DNA of 64,000 nt, taken from the NCBI GenBank assembly GCA_947260005.1, contig CAMYOL010000055.1, forward strand, positions 1 to 64,000, given 5' to 3'. The notes beneath the pieces were generated by a model that saw only the letters and a list, made by a program, of their open reading frames with translations, was not told the origin of the DNA and made no database searches. Origin of the DNA: an uncultured Ectothiorhodospiraceae bacterium (GTDB lineage Bacteria; Pseudomonadota; Gammaproteobacteria; UBA6429; Thiohalophilaceae). This document shows positions 35,979 through 43,716 of this stretch, piece after piece (within the stretch, counting starts at the first letter, position 1; each line of letters begins with the position of its first letter). The translations under genes and the position numbers were made by a program.

Positions 35979-37406
35979 ATGGAATGGGAAACAGTCATCG
36001 GCCTGGAGATTCATACTCAACTGGCCACAACAAGTAAAATTTTCTCCGGTGCTTCTACTGCCTACGGGGCTGTGCCTAATACTCAGGCCTGCGCGGTTGA
36101 TTTAGGTTTACCGGGTGTATTGCCTGTTGTAAATAAAGAAGCCATCACTATGGCGATTAAGTTTGGCCTGGCGATAGGTGCGGAAGTATCTCGCCATTCA
36201 ATCTTTGCGCGTAAAAACTATTTTTATCCTGATCTACCCAAGGGTTACCAGATTAGTCAGATGGATCATCCTATTGTGGGGGAAGGATCGGTTGATATCG
36301 AATTAGAAAATGGTAACACCAAAACGATAGGTGTAACTCGTGCGCATTTAGAGGAAGATGCCGGCAAATCTTTGCATGATGCTTATGACGGTATGACGGG
36401 TATTGACTTGAATCGTGCTGGCACACCCTTATTAGAAATTGTTTCTGAACCCGATATGCGATCTGCTAAAGAGGCGGTGGCCTATATGAAAAAAATCCAC
36501 TCATTGGTGCGTTATCTCGAAATCAGTGACGGTAATATGCAGGAAGGTTCATTCCGCTGTGATGCGAATGTGTCGGTGCGACCAAAAGGTCAAAAAGAGT
36601 TTGGTACTCGTGCTGAGTTGAAAAATATTAACTCATTTAAAAATGTTGAAAAGGCCATTAATCTGGAAGTCTTGCGCCAGATAGAAGTCATTGAAAGTGG
36701 TGATGAGGTTGTGCAGGAAACCCGGCTATATGATGCGGATAAAAACGAAACGCGTTCAATGCGCTCGAAAGAAGAAGCAATGGATTATCGCTATTTCCCC
36801 GATCCTGATTTGTTACCTGTTGAAGTGACTGATGCGGAAATATCTGACATACAGGATCACTTACCGGAACTCCCTGCTGCCAAACAAGCACGGTTTGAAA
36901 AAGATATGGGGCTAAGTACCTACGATGCGGCGATTTTAACGGTCGATAAAGATCTGGCAAGTTACTTTGAAGAAGCCGCTGATAAATCAGGTGAGGCTAA
37001 ATTAACTGCAAATTGGGTCATCGGTGATTTATCGGGTCGTTTAAACAAGGACGATAAAACGATAAACCAATCTCCAATAAGTGCGGATATGTTGGCCGGC
37101 ATGCTAAAGCGTTTGGCCGAAAACGCAATTACCTCAAAGATGGCCAAAGAAGTTTTTGAGGCTATGTGGAATGGTGAGGGTGATGCCGATACGATTATTG
37201 AAAAGCGTGGTCTCAAACCTGCTGATAGTGGCGAAGTTGAAAAAATCATCGATGACATTATTGCCAGTAATCCAGATCAGGTTGAACAGTTTAAGGCTGG
37301 CAAGGGTAAAGTGATGGGCTTTTTTGTTGGCCAGGTTATGAAGGCCTCTAAAGGTAAAGCTGATCCGGCGCAAGTTAATAAACTACTAACTGAAAAGTTA
37401 AAATAA
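35979..37406 (+). CDS. gatB: Aspartyl/glutamyl-tRNA amidotransferase subunit B
   Basis: GatB binds the misacylated tRNA, phosphorylates its side chain and channels ammonia from GatA. The protein begins [17 protein letters not shown], the canonical family start. It contains [20 protein letters not shown], the GatB signature, and a C-terminal YqeY-like domain at about residues 330-475. An open frame continues 87 bases upstream, but that stretch is translated REP repeat (SFPRRRESR twice) and is not part of the gene. A weak ribosome site (AGG, seven bases upstream) supports this ATG. Confidence 0.97.
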   Translation: MEWETVIGLEIHTQLATTSKIFSGASTAYGAVPNTQACAVDLGLPGVLPVVNKEAITMAIKFGLAIGAEVSRHSIFARKNYFYPDLPKGYQISQMDHPIVGEGSVDIELENGNTKTIGVTRAHLEEDAGKSLHDAYDGMTGIDLNRAGTPLLEIVSEPDMRSAKEAVAYMKKIHSLVRYLEISDGNMQEGSFRCDANVSVRPKGQKEFGTRAELKNINSFKNVEKAINLEVLRQIEVIESGDEVVQETRLYDADKNETRSMRSKEEAMDYRYFPDPDLLPVEVTDAEISDIQDHLPELPAAKQARFEKDMGLSTYDAAILTVDKDLASYFEEAADKSGEAKLTANWVIGDLSGRLNKDDKTINQSPISADMLAGMLKRLAENAITSKMAKEVFEAMWNGEGDADTIIEKRGLKPADSGEVEKIIDDIIASNPDQVEQFKAGKGKVMGFFVGQVMKASKGKADPAQVNKLLTEKLK

Positions 37407-37416
37407 TTTATTACTT

Positions 37417-37450
37417 TATCATTCTGAGGAACACCATGACGAAGGATCTT
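37417..37450 (+). repeat. TGTCATYCTGA-type intergenic repeat, diverged copy
   Basis: TATCATTCTGAGGAACACCA followed by TGACGAAGGATCTT is a diverged member of the repeat family found between gatC and gatA. It lies ten bases after the gatB stop codon. The pairing between its ends is weak here. Confidence 0.55.
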
Positions 37451-37537
37451 ATGCTTCTTAGGTACTGCGTTATCTTTGATTACTTATCATGTCTATGACC
37501 TGATATTAATATTAAGTCTTATTAAAGATTAACGACT

Positions 37538-38416
37538 ATGTCCGACAACGACACACTACAACGATTTTTATTTGAACACACGCCGATTCGTGGTGAGGTG
37601 GTGCATCTTGATGCAACCTGGAAAGCTATTCAGGAAAAACATGAGTACCCGCCTTTAGTACGCAATATGCTCGGTGAAATGATGGCGGCGGCGGTTTTGT
37701 TAGCAGCAACATTGAAATTAAATGGTCGTTTGGTCATTCAATTACAGGGTAGTGGCCCCATTACTTTGATGATTGTTGAATGCAGTAATGCCCAGGAATT
37801 ACGCGGATTGGCTCACTGGCAGTCTTTACCTGATGAGGGTGATCTCATGACATTGGCAGGTAATGGTAAACTGATGATCACATTAGATCCTCAGGATGAT
37901 AATGAACGCTATCAAAGTATTGTTGAGTTAAAGGGTGAGCGATTATCTGATGCATTAATGAATTACCTGCAACAGTCGGAACAACTGGATACCTATCTTT
38001 GGTTGGCGGCAAATGATCAACGTGCTTCTGGTTTATTATTGCAAAAATTACCTGGTGATAAGGTTACACATGACGGGGATAGCTGGAATCGAATTATTAC
38101 CTTAACCAGTACGGTGACAAACGATGAGCTGTTAGAGATTCCTGAACTCGAATTATTACATCGCTTATACAACGAGGAAGAAGTACGAGTATTTGAACCT
38201 TCTCCCGTTTGTTTTCGGTGTTCATGCTCAAAAGAACGAGTTATCAATATGTTGCGTAGCCTTGGATTAGATGAAGTGAAATCGATCATTGCCGACGAAG
38301 GTGAAGTAGCCGTCGCCTGCGAATTTTGTAACCAAAAATATGCATTTGACTCCGTTGATGTTGAAGAATTATTTGTCAGCAGTACGCCATCAGGCTCATC
38401 GTCGACTCGCCATTAA
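37538..38416 (+). CDS. hslO: Redox-regulated chaperone Hsp33
   Basis: Hsp33 is a cytosolic holdase switched on by oxidative stress through zinc release and disulfide formation. The 292-residue protein has the N-terminal domain (EHTPIRGEVVHLDATWKAI), EMMAAAVLLAATLKLNGRL, and the C-terminal redox switch with the four cysteines in CFRCSCSKERV and CEFCNQKY. The linker region LEIPELELLHRLYNEEEVR is also conserved. It follows gatB by about 130 bases, with a diverged intergenic repeat in the gap. Confidence 0.97.
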   Translation: MSDNDTLQRFLFEHTPIRGEVVHLDATWKAIQEKHEYPPLVRNMLGEMMAAAVLLAATLKLNGRLVIQLQGSGPITLMIVECSNAQELRGLAHWQSLPDEGDLMTLAGNGKLMITLDPQDDNERYQSIVELKGERLSDALMNYLQQSEQLDTYLWLAANDQRASGLLLQKLPGDKVTHDGDSWNRIITLTSTVTNDELLEIPELELLHRLYNEEEVRVFEPSPVCFRCSCSKERVINMLRSLGLDEVKSIIADEGEVAVACEFCNQKYAFDSVDVEELFVSSTPSGSSSTRH

Positions 38417-38621
38417 GTTTGATATGCGTTTCAGCTCCAGACTAAATTTTTACCGTTTGTAACAATTTGGCGATATTTTTGACCAATCTTCTCTAAACAG
38501 GGGCCTCCTTTATTAAATGCTTCGATATCCCCCTTCAGAAAATATAGCCAGGGTCGAAATAAAAGAGTGTGCTTTTTAAAGAATATCTAATCTGATACTG
38601 ATACTGATAGGGAAACATAGG

Positions 38622-39065
38622 ATGCTAGACATTATTAATATAAATATTTCTGTTGCCCTGCTCATTGTTTCTTGCTTGCTACTTGTACTGGCTGCGTTAG
38701 CAGATGATGAACTATAAATGGGAATATTTCATAGGCGAAATACACAGATGACCGTTAAGTCGTTTAAACCGATGACCACGTATTTATCAGAAAAACCAGG
38801 CCAAAAAGTTAAAGTGGTGGCGGCAAAAAACTTTCCAACCTTCTGGAAAAATGTAAATCAGAAAAAATACGATATTGTTCGCGGTAACCAGCTGCATGAT
38901 ATCGTATCTCACGAAAATTATGCTTATCAGTTCATCGCTAGCAATATTTAGTTTGGCGTCGATACAGTGAACAAAATTAAGTATTTCATTCAAAGCATAA
39001 AGCATCCGAATGGTTATATATCTGGTGGTATTAAAATGAATGATGGAAAAACAAAGTTTTCATAA
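38622..39065 (+). pseudogene. Decayed PhnD-type substrate-binding protein, two in-frame stops
   Basis: One reading frame carries a signal-peptide-like start (MLDIININISVALLIVSCLL then LAALADDEL), a TAA stop, and MGIFHRRNTQMTVKSF with PMTTYLSEKPGQKVKVV. FPTFWKNVNQKKYDIVRGN and HENYAYQFIA follow, then a TAG stop and FGVDTVN. This is the order expected at the start of phosphate/phosphonate (PhnD) binding-protein homologues, which act as periplasmic receptors. The homology past each stop stays in the same frame, so point mutations and not frameshifts broke it. The C-terminal two thirds are missing. Three copies of the hexamer CTGATA precede the start. Confidence 0.6.
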
Positions 39066-39276
39066 AGGTCTTGGGCTTGGTACCAGGTTTTCCCTATTAG
39101 TTATTTGTATCCTGGTTATAACACTAGGATTAAATGCCTATAAATTAATTACTTCCCAAAAAGATTTTTTTAAAGACCAACTGGAACAACATGGCGCTGG
39201 AGCCAGTTTTTTTATTAAAATTCCGGTATCTAAAGCAGACGATCACTCAACTGGAAAAACTAATATTGTCCAGTAG
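39040..39276 (+). pseudogene. Truncated N-terminus of a membrane sensor
   Basis: The 78 codons encode a basic N-terminus, one membrane segment (FSLLVICILVITLGLNAYKL) and the start of an extracytoplasmic region (TSQKDFFKDQLEQHGA), ending abruptly. This looks like the beginning of a chemoreceptor, sensor kinase or GGDEF protein, which often sit next to PhnD-like binding proteins. No HAMP or output domain follows in the next 140 bases. It overlaps the end of the decayed binding-protein frame, so both appear to be remnants of one lost signalling unit. Confidence 0.5.
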
Positions 39277-39417
39277 ATCTAATTAAAGATAGCAACATAA
39301 AAATAATCTAAACTATTTTTTTACGATTACGATTAATAGTATCGTACCTCATGTTGCTAGTGATCCATAATTATTTTCGACATGACTACAATTGTGTGAA
39401 GCCTTAAAATCACCTAA

Positions 39418-40413
39418 TCATCTTATGCAATAATCAAATCTGGAAATAAATTTCCGGACCAATGGACTTTCTTTGTTTTGTTTTTTTAACACCTCAGTCC
39501 AATACTCATGTGATTTTTTTAATGTAGCGTACTCCCAGCTGGCTTTGTCATTAATTAATTTCCGAATTAACGCCTCATTAATTCTATGATCGTTATATAT
39601 CCCGGTAAACTGACCAATAACCCGTGCACCAATTAATGCAATAGCCCCAAGGCTGGTTACCATTTCGTGCCGAATAAATTCATTGTCATAACGCAGTCCT
39701 TCTTTATTAACGATAGTTCCATTGTTAATTAATACGCTATTCTCTAAAGTGCCATTCTGCAATAGCCCTCTTTTGCGCAGCGCGTCAATTTGATCCGAAG
39801 AGACAAATACGCGCGCGGCCGCCAATTCATCTTCGAATATTTTTCGATGAATCGGTGCGGAGAAACTTCCGTTTGTCATATGACATTTATGGCTATTGCA
39901 TTCATTCTCCATTTCCAACCATGAAACAGGTGAAGGCGTAAATGATGCGAATTGTTCACCATCAGTAACGGATACAGGTTGTTTTACAATGAGAGCGTGT
40001 CGTTGAGCCTTCTGTTTTTGACGGCCTGCCTGGTTAATTAATGAAACAAAGATATCGGCACTACCATCCATAATTGGAATTTCCGGACCATCAATCAGAA
40101 CCCGGGCATTATCAATGTCACAGGCATAAAGTGCAGCCATTATATGATCCACTGTACTTACACTGACGTTTAATGCATTCGAAAGCGTGATTGAAAAGCG
40201 GGTATCACTGATATTTTGCCAACTGGCCTGAATTTCTGAACGTGATTTATCAACATCACGGCGTTCAAACACAATGCCGGTATTTTCGTTACCTGGTAAC
40301 ACACGCAAAACGGCATTTTTACCGGTATGTAGTCCTTGTCCCATGCAGGTAAAAGAACTCTTTAACGTATGTTGATAATACGAAGTATCAATAAAATCCT
40401 TGTTGCTAGTCAT
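39418..40413 (-). CDS. LpxC-like paralogue lacking key active-site residues
   Basis: The protein aligns along its length with LpxC, the zinc deacetylase of lipid A synthesis: MGQGLHTGKNAVLRVLPG, TVDHIMAALYACDIDNARV, GPEIPIMDGSA and WEYATLK. Ligand His equivalents remain at 90 and 276, and His at 249. But the motif RHKxLDxxGD has become RHEMVTSLGA: the zinc-ligand Asp (E. coli D242) is Thr253, the Lys is Glu and the second Asp (D246) is Ala257. The catalytic Glu before the first His is Asp, and RTF has become RVF. It is probably inactive as a deacetylase. A GAGG site lies seven bases before the ATG. The true lpxC is expected elsewhere. Confidence 0.85.
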   Translation of the reverse strand: MTSNKDFIDTSYYQHTLKSSFTCMGQGLHTGKNAVLRVLPGNENTGIVFERRDVDKSRSEIQASWQNISDTRFSITLSNALNVSVSTVDHIMAALYACDIDNARVLIDGPEIPIMDGSADIFVSLINQAGRQKQKAQRHALIVKQPVSVTDGEQFASFTPSPVSWLEMENECNSHKCHMTNGSFSAPIHRKIFEDELAAARVFVSSDQIDALRKRGLLQNGTLENSVLINNGTIVNKEGLRYDNEFIRHEMVTSLGAIALIGARVIGQFTGIYNDHRINEALIRKLINDKASWEYATLKKSHEYWTEVLKKQNKESPLVRKFISRFDYCIR

Positions 40414-40735
40414 GATTCATCCTCAGTCTGTAAGTTTATACCGGTGAGGATAGGAATTTGGTAGGGATATAACTTGTCTTGCACCGCCAACAAGTTATCG
40501 GATACTTATCTTTTTACGCCAAACTGTTGTCTTTTATAAACAGGCTTTATTTATAGGAATTTTATTGTATTTTAACAATTTTATATTCAGTTTTTATACT
40601 TTATCTATGTGCGCGAGTGACATGAATAATATTATCGATCTGATAAACGAATGTCATTTTATGACAAGTAGCCATCAACCAGGATCCCTATTATCTCCTC
40701 AACAAAAACGTTAACTGTGACAAAAGGAGTAATTG
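40414..40735. other. Divergent intergenic region between the lpxC-like gene and the 55-residue gene
   Basis: This AT-rich gap holds a perfect 9-base inverted repeat, ATAACTTGT-N12-ACAAGTTAT (40469-40498), close to the lpxC-like start. It also has a good sigma-70 promoter toward the plus strand and a short palindrome, TGTCA-TTTTA-TGACA (40652-40666), between that promoter and the next gene. The first repeat could be an operator or an mRNA hairpin for the lpxC-like gene. No open frame of interest was seen. Confidence 0.5.
40572..40600 (+). promoter_or_regulatory. Sigma-70 promoter for the 55-/163-residue gene pair
   Basis: TTAACA (40572-40577), a 17-base spacer and TATACT (40595-40600), each box 5/6 to consensus. 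It lies about 135 bases upstream of the 55-residue gene, leaving a long leader that contains the TGTCA-TTTTA-TGACA palindrome. Confidence 0.6.
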
Positions 40736-40903
40736 ATGAACGGCAAGTTGGATGTAAAGCATTTTGGTTACAACGTAGAAACTTTAGACCCTGAAGTGAT
40801 GGAGAAATTAGCAACGATGATGGTTGAGTTATCTCCAGAAGATATTACTGCGTTAAATAATTTAAAAGAAAGATTAACTTTGGAGGCCAATGATGAGTTA
40901 TAA
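40736..40903 (+). CDS. Unknown 55-residue protein
   Basis: This short gene was found by reading the sequence around a strong ribosome site (AAAAGGAG, eight bases upstream). It encodes MNGKLDVKHFGYNVETLDPE, then VMEKLATMMVELSPEDITAL and a short acidic end (LEANDEL). It is small, soluble and acidic, with predicted helices and no known motif. It ends 11 bases into the next gene. The pair has one promoter, so the two products may interact. I do not recognise the family. Confidence 0.65.
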   Translation: MNGKLDVKHFGYNVETLDPEVMEKLATMMVELSPEDITALNNLKERLTLEANDEL

Positions 40904-41384
40904 AAAAATGTTGTCAGGTCATACGGATGATATTGAGTCGGATATGAATACCGTGATTAATTTTTTATTCGATAAATTCGGAGCGGTTGCTCATAATCAT
41001 CCTTTCTTAACTAACATGGTAATTTTAGGTGGGAAGTCGTGGTGGGTAATACCGACGACGTCATCTAAGGACGTTGAGTTGTGCTATGGAGAAGAATGTA
41101 CCATACGTAGTTTGTTATATCATACGGACAAATTAAATGCGGGTATTTTATTGTTCCGCCAGTTTGATGATAACCAGTTATGTATCTATTTGCTTGAAAA
41201 TATGGATAAGTTAGAGCGTCATTTTTCTCAAAATTCGACAATTGACTGGGAGGCTATAGATAACATTAAGTCCTTAGCTGAAAACGGAATTATGGTTGGA
41301 ACTGAATTAATGGGATTCAAGACGTTGAGACGATTACGTCATGACATTATCAACCCGGTTCCTGAATATTCTCGAATAGCTTGA
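40893..41384 (+). CDS. Unknown cytosolic protein
   Basis: The 163-residue product shows no signal peptide or membrane segment and I know no family for it. It begins MSYKKMLSGHTDDIESDMN and includes FDKFGAVAHNHPFLTNMVI, ILGGKSWWVIPTTSSKDVE, a Cys pair in ELCYGEECTIR and a basic end (LRRLRHDIINPVPEYSRIA). I prefer the second of two adjacent ATG codons, six bases after a GGAGG. It overlaps the 55-residue gene by 11 bases. Confidence 0.65.
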   Translation: MSYKKMLSGHTDDIESDMNTVINFLFDKFGAVAHNHPFLTNMVILGGKSWWVIPTTSSKDVELCYGEECTIRSLLYHTDKLNAGILLFRQFDDNQLCIYLLENMDKLERHFSQNSTIDWEAIDNIKSLAENGIMVGTELMGFKTLRRLRHDIINPVPEYSRIA

Positions 41385-41411
41385 AAGAAATGAGAGATGT
41401 ATGCTGTCTGA

Positions 41412-41450
41412 GATGAGTCGTGGTGCAATGGAAATGTACCATGGCTCATC
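41412..41450 (+). terminator. Stem-loop downstream of the 163-residue gene
   Basis: GATGAGTCGTGGT (41412-41424) pairs with ACCATGGCTCATC (41438-41450), a 13-base-pair stem with two G-U pairs and a 13-base loop. It lies 28 bases after the stop codon. The following sequence is CTTTCC, so no proper T run exists; it may be a weak terminator or a 3'-end stabilising structure. Confidence 0.4.
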
Positions 41451-41748
41451 CTTTCCAAAGGCATGACCATCTATATATTAATGGCTATAGTGCAAGCTTG
41501 TTTTAATATATCTTTGATTAAGTATCCTTCCCAAAACCTACATTGTTAAATCATAATATTCATTTACGTTCCTATAGAACTGTGTATCTGGCAGAATTCC
41601 TATCAGGCGTGATAATGAATTGCCCTCTATCTGGAATTTCCAGTAAATTCTCCGCTTAAAATATACCGTATACTCTAATATACTTAGTTATTGCTGAATG
41701 AGCGATTCGCTCAAGTTTCGGCCAGTCATTACAATGGAGGGAAGTCTG
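41451..41748. other. Intergenic region before the 83-residue gene
   Basis: Mostly AT-rich with no convincing open frame or promoter. A perfect palindrome CTGGAA-T-TTCCAG lies at 41631-41643. A TATACT-like box near 41672 lacks a good -35 partner. An in-frame upstream ATG of the next gene lies at 41698. Confidence 0.35.
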
Positions 41749-42000
41749 ATGTCTGAGAAACGCTATGCCGTGATTCATTTTACCGATGGTACAAAATTAA
41801 CCCTGGATTTTCCCAAACAAGGCGAAGATGTTAATGTTGTAAAAAAAATGCAAAAGTTAATGGATAGTCCGGTTTTGATGATTGAAGCTGATGGAACACT
41901 CTTGACGATCCCGATGAGCAGTATTAAATATATACAATCTCACCCAAGACCCAATATTTTGCCTGACATTGTCATAACCGGCGCGAGTATTATCGATTAA
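41749..42000 (+). CDS. Unknown 83-residue protein
   Basis: The product starts MSEKRYAVIHFTDGTKLTLD and continues with ADGTLLTIPMSSIKYIQSHP, giving a pattern of alternating beta strands. It has no signal peptide. The chosen ATG has GGAGGG seven bases upstream; an in-frame ATG 51 bases earlier lacks a ribosome site. The strand-rich, HxFTDGxxLxL pattern is common in small proteobacterial proteins of unknown role. It precedes the lipase-like lipoprotein gene by 60 bases and may be co-transcribed. Confidence 0.65.
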   Translation: MSEKRYAVIHFTDGTKLTLDFPKQGEDVNVVKKMQKLMDSPVLMIEADGTLLTIPMSSIKYIQSHPRPNILPDIVITGASIID

Positions 42001-42060
42001 TAAAATAACTATATTAGGGCGAGCATTATCGACTGATTTATTTTACAGGGACATTTAAAA

Positions 42061-43323
42061 ATGGTTTGTAATAAAAATAAAGTTCTGCGCATTTCAATTT
42101 TATTTTCCGTGTTCGCAATGTTGCAGCTGACTGGCTGTAGCCTGATGGAAATTACCGATCAGGCTAAAGTAATCGAAAATGCAGGTACACTAAAGGGAGA
42201 GGTTTTCAATAAGAGCAACAAAAAGGGACCGATTATTTTCGTTATTTTTAAGAAAGAAGATGATTTTTTAAAAAATAAAGTCAAATTCAGGGTACCGGAC
42301 GATGGCTCATTCAGTGTTACCGTATTACCTGATAGTTATATGGTGGCTGCTTATGTCGACAGTAATAACAACAATAAATACGATAAAGGTGAAGCCGGTA
42401 AATTTTATTCTGCAGCCTCAGTAGTGAAAGTTGCGGCAAAACAAAATATCGAATTATCTACCATGACCATTGTTGGGCCGCCAAAAGTGCTTCCCAAAAA
42501 TATTAAATTAGTCTCTGCAGAGAAAAAGATTGTTAGAAATATTGGCAAGGTGACCACACTGAATGATCCCACCTTCACGCCTGAAAACTATTCAATGGGA
42601 ATGTGGAAGCCATTAGATTTTATCGATCAAGTCGGTGGTGGGCTATTTTTACTGTCACCCTACGATAAATCAAAGACCCCCGTTTTATTTATTCACGGAA
42701 TTGGCGGTGGACCTACGAATTTTAACGATGTTATTGCGGCTTTGGATAAAGAGCGTTTTCAACCAATCGTATTATATTATCCATCTGGGGTAAGACTTAA
42801 TATCATCACCGATTACCTGTCTAAAGCCGTGTCAGATTTACAAGCACAATATCGGTTTAAAAAACTGATTGTAGTCGCGCATAGTATGGGTGGCCTGGTT
42901 TCCCGCTCCTTTTTAAAGAAATATTTTACCCGTTACCCTAAAAACGCTAACGCTATCCAACTGTATATGACCATCAATAGCCCGATGCAGGGAATTAGTA
43001 GCCTGTCGTCAATCAATTACTATCCAGTCGTTGTACCGGTTTGGCGTGATTTAGTGCCGGGTTCTGCGTTTATTCAAGATATTCTCGAGTGGCGTTTACC
43101 CAGTACAGTAAAATATCATATGATTTTTTCATTTAAAGATGGTAAAGACAGTGATGGTGTTATTGCCATAACGAGTCAATTGCCATACAGCCTTCAAGAA
43201 GAAGCGGTCAGAGTGTATGGGTTTAATACAAACCATATTGGTCCCTTGCACGATGAAAAGCCGCTGGCGATAATTAAGTCTATAATTGAACACGGTGATG
43301 CGAAGAAATTAACGAAACGTTAA
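42061..43323 (+). CDS. Lipase-like alpha/beta-hydrolase lipoprotein
   Basis: The signal peptide ends in a lipobox (LQLTGC), so the protein is lipid-anchored, probably in the outer membrane. Residues about 40-140 form a separate beta-rich domain (GEVFNKSNKKGPIIFVIF, YVDSNNNNKYDKGEAGKF) whose DSNNNNKYD loop resembles a calcium-binding site. The hydrolase fold follows from about residue 200: oxyanion motif IHGIGGGPTNF, nucleophile elbow VAHSMGGLVSR, a later Asp in FKDGKDSDGV, and a His in NHIGPLHDEKP. It is probably an esterase or lipase with unknown substrate. It is followed 16 bases later by a SpoIIAA-like gene. Confidence 0.8.
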   Translation: MVCNKNKVLRISILFSVFAMLQLTGCSLMEITDQAKVIENAGTLKGEVFNKSNKKGPIIFVIFKKEDDFLKNKVKFRVPDDGSFSVTVLPDSYMVAAYVDSNNNNKYDKGEAGKFYSAASVVKVAAKQNIELSTMTIVGPPKVLPKNIKLVSAEKKIVRNIGKVTTLNDPTFTPENYSMGMWKPLDFIDQVGGGLFLLSPYDKSKTPVLFIHGIGGGPTNFNDVIAALDKERFQPIVLYYPSGVRLNIITDYLSKAVSDLQAQYRFKKLIVVAHSMGGLVSRSFLKKYFTRYPKNANAIQLYMTINSPMQGISSLSSINYYPVVVPVWRDLVPGSAFIQDILEWRLPSTVKYHMIFSFKDGKDSDGVIAITSQLPYSLQEEAVRVYGFNTNHIGPLHDEKPLAIIKSIIEHGDAKKLTKR

Positions 43324-43339
43324 TAAGAGGAAATTAATT

Positions 43340-43699
43340 ATGCCGATAGAATACAGTATAAAGGATGACAACCTGATTGAACTGGTCGTTACTGGGCAGC
43401 TTGTTTATACAGAATTTCAAGCGATGCAAGGTCAGTTTGAAACTGTCATCCGAGAAAAGGGGAAATGTCGGGTTTTAGTTTTGCTTAAGAATTTTGGCGG
43501 TTGGGATGCCAATAAAGGTTGGGAAGATTCATCGGCGACAGATCGCACCGATCCTTATATCGAAAAATTTGCCATTGTTGGAGAAGAAAAATGGCGTGAT
43601 ATGGTTGAAGTCTTTACCTTAAAGGGATTACGGCCTATCCCGATTGAATATTTTTCAGAAGATAAGGAACACGAGGCGAGGGCCTGGCTAGAAAACTAG
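43340..43699 (+). CDS. SpoIIAA-like (STAS/SEC14-type) protein
   Basis: This 119-residue protein matches the SpoIIAA-like family, small cytosolic domains related to anti-anti-sigma factors and Sec14-type lipid carriers. Visible are DDNLIELVVTGQLVYTEF, CRVLVLLKNFGGWDANKGWE and KFAIVGEEKWRDMVEVF. The phosphorylatable Ser of true STAS proteins is not obvious. A good ribosome site (AGAGGAAA) precedes the ATG. It lies 16 bases after the lipase-like lipoprotein gene. It may bind a lipid or nucleotide, but its exact role is unknown. Confidence 0.75.
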   Translation: MPIEYSIKDDNLIELVVTGQLVYTEFQAMQGQFETVIREKGKCRVLVLLKNFGGWDANKGWEDSSATDRTDPYIEKFAIVGEEKWRDMVEVFTLKGLRPIPIEYFSEDKEHEARAWLEN

Positions 43700-43716
43700 T
43701 GAGCTTATTTTAATTG

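Noticed and set aside
38622-38717. A 31-residue membrane microprotein as a real gene
   Set aside because: It resembles a signal peptide and continues in frame after its TAA into the PhnD-like sequence, so it is better read as the start of a broken gene.
40652-40666. TGTCA-TTTTA-TGACA as a CRP site
   Set aside because: The half-sites and the 5-base centre do not fit TGTGA-N6-TCACA; it is only noted as a palindrome.
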